This document shows positions 15,201 through 20,258 of a DNA stretch of 20,258 nt, piece by piece. The notes below the pieces were generated by a model. That model saw only the letters and a list, made by a program, of their open reading frames with translations. It did no database searches and was not told the origin of the DNA. The stretch comes from a virus: positions 1-20,258 of the IMG/VR virus record IMGVR_UViG_3300035688_000196, one strand, 5' to 3'. Made by a program: the position numbers and the translations under genes. How positions within the stretch are numbered: the first letter of the stretch is position 1; every line of letters begins with the position of its first letter.

Positions 15201-16254
15201 CGAATCCACGCGGGACAACGCCAGTCTCGACGGCGGTCTGCCACTTAGTACGGATGACCTCTAGTGCCCGTGCCGCCTCTCGCTGGGTCAAACCCTTAGC
15301 GACCGCAGCGACATCCGACACTGAGACCTGGCTTGGACTAGCCTTCGCTATGGCCGCCAACACGATCACGTCAGCTAGAATGTCGGCCACCATATCAGGG
15401 ACGCCTATCCGCTTCAGGTTCGCGGCCATCGGGGCGGCTGGCGCGGTGAGTGCCCGCATGACCGGCTTGCCAGGTACAATACCTAGACTCTCGGCAGCCT
15501 GTTCGGCAAGGAAGCCAGCTCCGAGTACGCCGATCTCTGGAAGGGCTACGGCCAGACCCGCCGTTTGGAGAATCGTAGCGAGCGTAGTCTCGCGTGCCGC
15601 CTGTTGCTGTGCCCATTCCTGAAGGGCCTTGCCAGGGCCGAGTTCGACAGCCGCAGCCCAGGCCGCCTGTTCAATGGCCTGCTTGTACTGTTTGGGCAGT
15701 TGCTCAAACGTGAGTGCGCCCTTTGGCGCTGGCCCCATCATGGCGTGTTCTGGCGGCGCTGGCCCCATCGTGAGAGGAATGGGGATGCCCGCCGCTCGAA
15801 GCGCTTCAGTTTCGGGAACGCCGAGACGTTTCAGACTCTCAACCTTGCGTTCAGCAGCGGCACGATCTAGTTCCCCCCGCACCTGTCCCGCCAGACCCAT
15901 CATCCGCTCTCCTGCCGCCTGCACCTGTTCGAGCGGCATAGTCATCGCAGCGGTAGGTCCAGCCGCAGCCTCCCCAGGCAGGGGCTCGATGGCCTGGCGC
16001 GTGATCACGTCCGGTGTAGCGCGTGCCACCTCCTCGTTGAGCGCCTGCTCCCGTGCAAGTTGGGCGTCTTCGCCAGGAAGTGGGCCAGGAGGGGGCACGG
16101 TCTCACGGGTGATCACGTCTGGCGTAACGATGGGGGGTGCGAACGGTTGCGTACCGATGATCGCCTGCTCCTCCAGCGTGGGGTAGCCCTGCCGTTGCGC
16201 CTCTTTGCGCTTGCGGGCCTCGGCCTCCGCGTAGATAACGTCGGGAGTGGTCAT
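12271..16254 (-). CDS. Large internal/ejection-type virion protein with LPD38-like region
   Basis: A 1327-aa protein whose ATG overlaps the portal stop (ATGA). Residues 1-95 hold three TPDVI repeats (3-7, 44-48, 80-84) in a Pro-rich setting. Residues 225-300 contain hydrophobic, Ala-rich helices (TILQTAGLAVALPEIGVLGAG; DMVADILADVIVLAAIA). Residues ~380-430 look like a small SH3-like beta domain, followed by long Ala/Glu-rich helices (435-520). Residues ~615-980 resemble 'large polyvalent protein associated domain 38': FDLSFPLRQGAIL, LFAPRFWFSRLEAYP, ELDPRSTDWGRIRIGNTRFD and RGETYVGEEV. The C-terminus is a helical region rich in Asp/Pro motifs. LPD38-like regions often close giant polyvalent phage proteins; here the region sits in a protein of ordinary ejection-protein size after the portal. 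A role in DNA ejection or inside the head is inferred. No catalytic motif was found. Confidence 0.75.
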   Translation of the reverse strand: MTTPDVIYAEAEARKRKEAQRQGYPTLEEQAIIGTQPFAPPIVTPDVITRETVPPPGPLPGEDAQLAREQALNEEVARATPDVITRQAIEPLPGEAAAGPTAAMTMPLEQVQAAGERMMGLAGQVRGELDRAAAERKVESLKRLGVPETEALRAAGIPIPLTMGPAPPEHAMMGPAPKGALTFEQLPKQYKQAIEQAAWAAAVELGPGKALQEWAQQQAARETTLATILQTAGLAVALPEIGVLGAGFLAEQAAESLGIVPGKPVMRALTAPAAPMAANLKRIGVPDMVADILADVIVLAAIAKASPSQVSVSDVAAVAKGLTQREAARALEVIRTKWQTAVETGVVPRGFGVEVPRVEALARGPKAAAAGEGMGIPSHLQPNARVRAADRNNLGTVVAHNPDRNETLVHFYNRETGARATVWLKDSQLSVPTAADAKALRQALKATKGELGGAEAAAKAETAGIGKLYRAMEASQTEYRGEVVSEIAAKRRAAAAATASYRAQATAENVQEMAAKAYKASEGITARTFKFSETFTDQEAKDYMVRAFTNPALRSLDARNAEKAVEQLLLERQALAPHQAEYLLKIWPDLAPVIKNVTNQAGFNLWREVIDAANLPRAIAASFDLSFPLRQGAILIARKEFYQAIGPMVRAIDKDYASASFERLMNDPIIRDELVPNGLAIANPGTGIAERMGVTVPSQEMYVSKWASKLPGIRESQWAYTTAGNEMRGNYAKNTLLAWKRIAAEGGHQYTVREVRALANWVNISTGWARLPGPLEKIVPELGTVLFAPRFWFSRLEAYPVGLYYILRNPTIRKQVMYDLGSFTALNAGLLALMKYSGIPGVDVELDPRSTDWGRIRIGNTRFDTMGGLQPVFRTAAQMIMREGKSTVTGETYPMNLGMTALRALQAKLAPGLGTLIDYMRGETYVGEEVTPSLRNLKTQAWNRVAPFWFQDFVEAIRNGGPKMGFLGVLSFFGAGVLTYETEWQKLEDARDRTSQDRFGMSIEDLRRERGTRAANAAVADDPAVLAADQAVEDRKAWYGTANKSLKSMLIPFTQEQLASDASIVDNKAWRDDRTGRQDARSAAIAGFYFANPEQFDRLQKEHEKLGDPFTIPENWTPDDIVARYLAIYTDHTNPATSKVDDKTVLYDDLDRFQSMLTPAQGQALSDNLGLNQTPREKKYSAALKTINESRIIFTLPGDKPSDKPDTGFFDLPDRLWVQAQAKDPWLQQFRDYGDLAVQATANKPNDQTVDQAMAKLGQNHPALKVYMDRSSSNNPDSYLDRYRRGNPDVDALLVYWGIRGYETVLTEAAQKWWKENIGTEPPRLRE
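15725..15772 (-). repeat. Short direct repeat within the 1327-aa gene
   Basis: The plus-strand 18-mer GGCGCTGGCCCCATCRTG occurs twice, 30 bases apart (15725-15742 and 15755-15772). In the minus-strand protein it encodes the duplicated MGPAP phrase at residues ~163-176. It is a small in-frame duplication in a Pro/Ala-rich linker. Confidence 0.75.
16001..16126 (-). repeat. Repeated TPDVI-encoding segments in the 1327-aa gene
   Basis: Near-identical GTGATCACGTCYGGYGTA stretches lie at 16001-16018 and 16109-16126 and encode TPDVIT twice. A third, diverged copy at the very start of the gene (near 16235-16250) encodes TPDVIY. The spacing is about 36-41 codons. The peptide repeats lie in the disordered-looking N-terminus. 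Confidence 0.7.
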
Positions 16255-18122
16255 GCGCCCCTCACCATACCGAGTGCCCTGAGCCGCTGTTCCTCACCGC
16301 CAGGCGCACCCACGCCAGGAAGGTGTTGTGGCCCGCGAGTAAACGGCTGTAGGTGCTGCTCCATCTGGCCGGCCATCTCAGGCGACAGTATCTCCGGCGG
16401 CATCCCGCCGCCCGCCGCCCCGCCCGCCGCGCCGCCTGCTGCCTGCTGCGTGGCGGCGATGCGCTGCGCGAAGAAGTCGCGCATTGCCAGGTAGAGTTCC
16501 TGTGTGTGCTTGCCCTCGTCTGTCGTGGCGTCCTGGGCGGCGGCCATCTTGTCAGCCCAGAAGACCCGGCGCATGTCCATCACGGCAGGTTCAGCGTCAG
16601 CGTTCTCCGCGAGTTTCAAGAGGTAGGCTGCGCCGGGGTCTTGGAGGTGCAGCAATTCATCGAAGATTATCTCCAGGGGAACGCCCAATTTCTGCCACAT
16701 CGAGGCAATATTCGCGTCTTGCTGGCGGGTAATGGGCAGATCGATGCGTAGGTTTGCAGCCAAGTAGTATTTAGTTCTGAGTTGCTGGGATGTTATGTCG
16801 TCCATGAAGGGTTTTCCGCGTCGATCCAGCCCACGAACCGTCACTTTCCGTCTTACCTTGATGAATTGCTGGATGAACTCGTCCATCATCTCTCGGTGGA
16901 GGTCGCACATCGCGTTCTTCTGGCCAACGATCTTCAGATCGAGGGCACCCTGAAGCTGGGAGATGGCGATGCCCGTGAGTTCGTAGGGAGTCTGGCCGTA
17001 GATGGTCTGGGGGACAGAACCGCGCTGTAACTGGCCGGTCACGAGGGCTTCTAGCTGCTGGGCGCTCCTACTGACTTCGGGCGGGACAGTGGCTTCGAGT
17101 TTGACCCCTTTACCCTGAACCATCCCGAACGGTTCTAGTGCCTTGCGTATTTCCTCAGCACTCAGTTGCCTTCCTTCTGGCCCCCAGTCGAAAACCCACG
17201 GCCCGATAGCCCCGTTCCTCACGCAGAGCATGAACAGGGTGACGACGCGGTTATAGGCGGCATACATCTCACGGTTCGGGGCCAGTATCGAGTCCCACTG
17301 GTCAGTCAGGTAGTTCTGGCTCTTGTTGTGCATCCTGGGGCCAACAGGTGCGCCGGAGGCCCGCTTGATGATCACTGGGATGTGGTCTACGCGGTGAGAA
17401 CGATCGGTGAACTCCTTGAGTTCCACGCCGCCGGCCGTACAGACGCTATTCCAGACCCGTGCCTCCTCATCCAACCACCAAGAGTCGTAGACCTCGGCGT
17501 TGCCACTCTCATCGCCCTTGATGTCAGCGTCCCACTCATTCCATGTCTGGCGGAGGTCTTTGACGCCCGCGAGGTAGTGGTGAGCGAAGAAGGTAACACC
17601 GTTCTGGCCGATGTCCCACACACAGTCCATCGGGTCAAAGAGGTCAGCCCTGAAGGGAGTCACGCCTGCACCAGACTTGATCACCCACGGCCTGAGAACG
17701 CACCCACCCCGCACGGTGTTGAACCACGATGCATCATGTTGAAGCGACATCTCCACTCGGCGGGAGCGAAGTTCGTCAATCTCGCGGCATACGCCCTGGG
17801 CGAACCGCTCATGGACTGAAATCTCATCCTTCTTGGCCTCGTCCAACATGACTTCATAGATGTCACCCCGCCACTCGATCCGGTAGCGGTTTAGGCTCCA
17901 CACGATGACATCGACGAAGTTACGGGGGTCATTGCCTGTGAAGGAGGGGTAGTTCTTCTCGCGGGGCGTGTCCTTGACCTCTTGGAGAACGTACTTCTCC
18001 AGCCGCCATATCTTCTCGTCAAGTTCCTGCTGCTCGACCCGCGACTTATGGCGCTTTTCTAGTTCCGTGGTGATCTCCTTGAGATCACCTGGCGTCTGGG
18101 GGCCGCCGGTTGGTTTGTCCAT
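16251..18122 (-). CDS. Portal protein
   Basis: A 623-aa protein directly after the large terminase. The start is ATG 18122, overlapping the terminase TGA by one base; a GTG at 18125 would add one residue. It has the usual portal layout: a helical N-terminus (KRHKSRVEQQELDEKIWRLE), a wing domain with NFVDVIVWSLNRYRIEWRG and DLFDPMDCVWDIG, a helical stem/crown region (ITRQQDANIASMWQKLGVPLEII) and a low-complexity tail (AAGGAAGGAAGGG, then Pro/Gln-rich). The GQTPYELTGIAISQL phrase is typical of the helix that lines portal rings. Twelve copies would form the DNA entry vertex and dock the terminase. Length is within the range of P22-like portals. Identification rests on pattern and gene order and is fairly secure. 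Confidence 0.85.
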   Translation of the reverse strand: MDKPTGGPQTPGDLKEITTELEKRHKSRVEQQELDEKIWRLEKYVLQEVKDTPREKNYPSFTGNDPRNFVDVIVWSLNRYRIEWRGDIYEVMLDEAKKDEISVHERFAQGVCREIDELRSRRVEMSLQHDASWFNTVRGGCVLRPWVIKSGAGVTPFRADLFDPMDCVWDIGQNGVTFFAHHYLAGVKDLRQTWNEWDADIKGDESGNAEVYDSWWLDEEARVWNSVCTAGGVELKEFTDRSHRVDHIPVIIKRASGAPVGPRMHNKSQNYLTDQWDSILAPNREMYAAYNRVVTLFMLCVRNGAIGPWVFDWGPEGRQLSAEEIRKALEPFGMVQGKGVKLEATVPPEVSRSAQQLEALVTGQLQRGSVPQTIYGQTPYELTGIAISQLQGALDLKIVGQKNAMCDLHREMMDEFIQQFIKVRRKVTVRGLDRRGKPFMDDITSQQLRTKYYLAANLRIDLPITRQQDANIASMWQKLGVPLEIIFDELLHLQDPGAAYLLKLAENADAEPAVMDMRRVFWADKMAAAQDATTDEGKHTQELYLAMRDFFAQRIAATQQAAGGAAGGAAGGGMPPEILSPEMAGQMEQHLQPFTRGPQHLPGVGAPGGEEQRLRALGMVRGA

Positions 18123-19624
18123 CACAGGTAACTCCCTACCACGACAGAACTCGTGCGCTTGGTGGCCTGTTCCACCGCGACGTTGGCGATCATGGCCGCC
18201 ATGAGGATGTCGTCTTCCCTGTCGGTCGCCGTCTTGATCTCGCCCATATCGTTCACCAGTACGTCAAACGCCTGCCCCAAGAGTTTCGTATCCCAGGACC
18301 TGAAGTCGCCGCACCGAATTGCACGGTCGAACTCGTCGCAGAGATACCGTTTGGACCGCGAAGTTGTCCTGAAACCGAGTTCGTAGGTCAGAAGGTCATC
18401 ATCCGTCCACTGCGCCCGCTTCTCGTTGCGGTAGACACGTTTGCACTTCAGGCTCTCGGTTAGGAAGGTGATGAAAGACTGGCCGGAGGCCGTGCCACCT
18501 TCGGGGGCGAGGAGGGCCTCGTAGTATTCCTTCGAGAGATTGTTACAGTAGCGGGCGAACTCGTAGGGCGGGATACGACCCCAGATAGTGGCGACATGCT
18601 GGCCGGTGTCGCAGTTCTCAACTACGCCGGCGCAGGCGTCGCCGTGCGCCTTGCCCTCTGAGGGGTCGATCCCAATAACGTAGGAGTGTCCCACGCCCGG
18701 CCTCTCCCATATCTTGATCTCACCCCCTGGGAGGTAGCGGGTTTCTAGCACGGGTCGCGCCTCGGCCTGATTGATAAGGAGTTGAATGAAACCCGGTTCA
18801 AAGTAAGGTCGGCCCGATACGAGGAAACAGGTCTCATCATCCTCTGGGTACTCCTGGGCAAAGAGGACCGGCCCCATGTCCGCGATCTGCCGGCGCCGCC
18901 AGGCGATGTTGCCATAGTCCAGCGGCAGGCCCATCCTGGCCGCTGCCTCCATGACGTTCGCCTCTTCTGCCGTGAGTTCACCAAAGTCGTCCGGTATGGG
19001 GTCGCGGTACTCCTCGCGGCTCCAGTACCAAGGCAGGAAGAGAGGGGTGTAAGACCCGATGCCCTTGCGGGCCTTGTCATAGGTGTTAAAGAACCATCCC
19101 TGCCGTCCGAACGGGCTGGACTCGACGGTGATGTACCCTTTGGGCGCGACAGCCTGACCCAGACCGAGCATGATGCGCTCGGCGTTCTCCCAGTGGGCCA
19201 CCTCGGAACAGTGCGCCCAGTGAACGGTGTCACCGCGTCCGAAGGCCCTTGCCCCCGCAGTCCCGATGTAGAGTCTTGACCCATGCTCTGACGCGAACTC
19301 GTGCAGACTCTCGCGTTTCATCGGGTGAGCGTCACGATCCGGCAATTCGTCGTAGGCCAGTTCCACGATGCTTAGGAGCCGCTCAGTGGCCCCGCGTTCG
19401 TGTGAGATGATGACGCCAGAGAAACCCGCTAGCGCGGGGTCAAGGAGGAGTAGAAGGCCCTCGTTCTCAAGCCAGGTGGAGAGGCCACCCTGCCGGTACT
19501 TCGGCATGACGGTGCGACGGCCACGGGTCTTGTGGAAGTGAAGTTGAACCGGACGCGGGACGAGGGGCAGAATGCCCTCGCCCTTGGTCCGAATATGAAA
19601 GAAGTCTGCCGCCATCTGCGGCAT
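18122..19624 (-). CDS. terL: Terminase large subunit
   Basis: A 500-aa DNA-packaging motor. The ATPase domain has a Walker A-like PKYRQGGLST (41-50) after a conserved FHKTRGRRTVM lead, VIISHERGATERLL (71-84), a Walker B/coupling region HCSEVAHW (138-145) and VESSPFGRQGWF (168-178). The nuclease domain begins at VIGIDPSEG (Asp320) and ends with DREDDILMAAMI (468-479), which carries the C-terminal metal-binding acids. It cuts concatemers and pumps DNA into the prohead through the portal. ATG 19624 is the first standard start, preceded by AGGGG at short spacing. Terminase-like sequence (TDFFERVDQDIGV) continues upstream in frame to the TAG at 19664, and a stronger purine-rich site (AGGAAGG) lies nine bases before an ACG at 19663, so the true N-terminus may be 13 residues longer. 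No small terminase is recognised. Confidence 0.9.
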   Translation of the reverse strand: MPQMAADFFHIRTKGEGILPLVPRPVQLHFHKTRGRRTVMPKYRQGGLSTWLENEGLLLLLDPALAGFSGVIISHERGATERLLSIVELAYDELPDRDAHPMKRESLHEFASEHGSRLYIGTAGARAFGRGDTVHWAHCSEVAHWENAERIMLGLGQAVAPKGYITVESSPFGRQGWFFNTYDKARKGIGSYTPLFLPWYWSREEYRDPIPDDFGELTAEEANVMEAAARMGLPLDYGNIAWRRRQIADMGPVLFAQEYPEDDETCFLVSGRPYFEPGFIQLLINQAEARPVLETRYLPGGEIKIWERPGVGHSYVIGIDPSEGKAHGDACAGVVENCDTGQHVATIWGRIPPYEFARYCNNLSKEYYEALLAPEGGTASGQSFITFLTESLKCKRVYRNEKRAQWTDDDLLTYELGFRTTSRSKRYLCDEFDRAIRCGDFRSWDTKLLGQAFDVLVNDMGEIKTATDREDDILMAAMIANVAVEQATKRTSSVVVGSYL

Positions 19625-19663
19625 GACCCCTATGTCCTGGTCAACGCGCTCGAAGAAGTCCGT

Positions 19664-19861
19664 CTAGGTCTTCCTTCCTAACTCGACTCTCCCACACTGG
19701 CAGCAAGCTTTCATACGCACCACGGGACAACGCTCGAAGGAGGCGCTGGTCGAGGTCTGTACGCCGAACGTGATGCAGAAGTGGTGTTTGCCGGACTCCG
19801 CCGCCTCACACGGTACACATTCCACTTTCGCTTCACGGGAAGGGCGGCACTCTTGCACCAT
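19664..19861 (-). CDS. Small Cys-rich, probable zinc-binding protein
   Basis: A 65-aa protein from ATG 19861, whose A is shared with the stop of the preceding gene (TGATG); GAGGAAG lies just upstream. It has CVPC (15-18), HHFC (26-29), a single Cys45 and CCQC (53-56), the layout of a small zinc ribbon or knuckle. An upstream in-frame ATG at 19933 would overlap the previous gene and is not favoured. It sits immediately before the large terminase, where a small terminase often lies, but it is too short and lacks a helix-turn-helix. DNA or protein binding is inferred; the function is unknown. Confidence 0.6.
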   Translation of the reverse strand: MVQECRPSREAKVECVPCEAAESGKHHFCITFGVQTSTSASFERCPVVRMKACCQCGRVELGRKT

Positions 19862-20037
19862 CACTTCCTCGACTTCTTCACCCGCTTGTACTCGCCCTTC
19901 GCGGTCAGCCGTCCGGCACGTTGCATCCCCCACGCCTCGCCGTAAGCCTGCTCCGGCGTCTTGCCCTCGTGAATCAGGTGCTCGGTCTTGGCCCTGACAG
20001 ACGGTGGGGCCTTGCCGCGAGATCGCCTGGTGGCCAT
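19861..20037 (-). CDS. Small basic protein
   Basis: A 58-aa protein starting MATRRSRGKAPPSV at ATG 20037, one base after the stop of the gene before it. It is strongly basic, with a predicted helix around KTEHLIHEGKTPEQAYGEAWG and a Lys/Arg tail (EYKRVKKSRK). The phrase 'HEGKTPEQAYGEAWGM' recalls small phage and prophage proteins with the same helix and a basic tail, function unknown. An in-frame ATG at 20112 would run through the preceding gene and is rejected. Nucleic-acid binding is plausible from charge alone. Confidence 0.65.
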   Translation of the reverse strand: MATRRSRGKAPPSVRAKTEHLIHEGKTPEQAYGEAWGMQRAGRLTAKGEYKRVKKSRK

Positions 20038-20038
20038 C

Positions 20039-20239
20039 TCACTTCTTCCCGATCTTGGGATAGCGCCGCTTGACGGCCGTACGCACTCTTTTCTTCTCAC
20101 TAGAAGACCCATGCTGGCTCACCCTGGACAAGGCGTTCCGCGCATGGGCCTCGTCGTGAATGGGATACCCGTTCTTCTCTGGAACCGCAAAGGACTTCTT
20201 CGGTAATGCCTTCCGTGCCCTCGTCGTTAGTACCGCCAT
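20039..20239 (-). CDS. Small basic phage protein, DUF6582-like
   Basis: A 66-aa protein from ATG 20239 with AAGGAG five bases upstream. Its phrases ALPKKSFAVP, YPIHDEAHARNALSRVSQHG and RYPKIGK match a small family found in phages and prophages, often near capsid maturation or packaging genes. I attach the DUF6582 name from memory with caution. It is basic, with no membrane segment or cysteines. It begins the tight run of three small genes that leads into the terminase. Function unknown. The 19 bases to its right end in a C-run on this strand at the window edge and show no further gene. Confidence 0.7.
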   Translation of the reverse strand: MAVLTTRARKALPKKSFAVPEKNGYPIHDEAHARNALSRVSQHGSSSEKKRVRTAVKRRYPKIGKK

Positions 20240-20258
20240 CTCGCTCCTTTTAGGGGGG

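Noticed and set aside
15629-16186. Plus-strand frame of 185 codons
   Set aside because: Composition is Ala/Ser/Arg low-complexity opposite the repetitive N-terminus of the 1327-aa gene; no start signal.
1-20258. Stop-codon recoding, tRNA genes or CRISPR arrays
   Set aside because: TAG, TGA and TAA all end genes at sensible positions with no in-frame stop inside a conserved domain; no cloverleaf-like sequence or regularly spaced repeat was found by eye.
20240-20258. G-run at the right edge as a terminal repeat or end site
   Set aside because: It is only six bases at the window boundary and has no matching sequence at the left edge, so it is more likely chance or a contig edge.

Overview
The window looks like a piece of an uncultivated tailed bacteriophage (Caudoviricetes) of moderately high GC. 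Coding is almost gap-free and nearly all on the minus strand, with 1-4 nt stop/start overlaps. A recognisable packaging and head block is present: large terminase, portal, scaffold-like protein and an N4-gp56-type major capsid protein. No host gene, tRNA, rRNA, integrase or CRISPR array is visible, and nothing in the sequence names the host. Families were assigned by reading motifs, without a database search.

Layout in transcription order (right to left, minus strand). 20239-19664: three very small basic or Cys-rich genes. 19624-16251: large terminase and portal. 16254-10579: a 1327-aa presumed internal/ejection protein with an LPD38-like region, then a 467-aa unknown, probably structural, protein. 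10546-10501: a strong intrinsic terminator. 10403-8742: scaffold-like protein and major capsid protein. 8742-8686: a long GC-rich hairpin directly after the capsid stop. 8672-8031: a 213-aa unknown protein. 8022-1889: a four-gene sugar/glycan cassette made of a 1012-aa GT2-helical repeat-methyltransferase-GT4 fusion, a second GT-A glycosyltransferase, a B12-type radical SAM enzyme and a nucleotide-sugar dehydrogenase. 1892-1: a head-tail adaptor-like protein and a tail protein cut by the left edge.

The exception is a 76-aa two-helix membrane protein on the plus strand (12037-12267). It is wedged between two minus-strand late genes and has its own promoter-like sequence and a near-perfect ribosome binding site, the arrangement of a phage 'moron'.

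The most unusual element is the glycan cassette. It lies inside the late structural operon, between head and adaptor genes, joined to its neighbours by short spacings or overlaps. The simplest reading is that its products are made together with virion proteins and build or attach a modified sugar (oxidised, methylated, possibly rearranged by radical chemistry) on virion proteins or on an envelope glycan late in infection. That role is inference; the domain content and operon position are read from the sequence.
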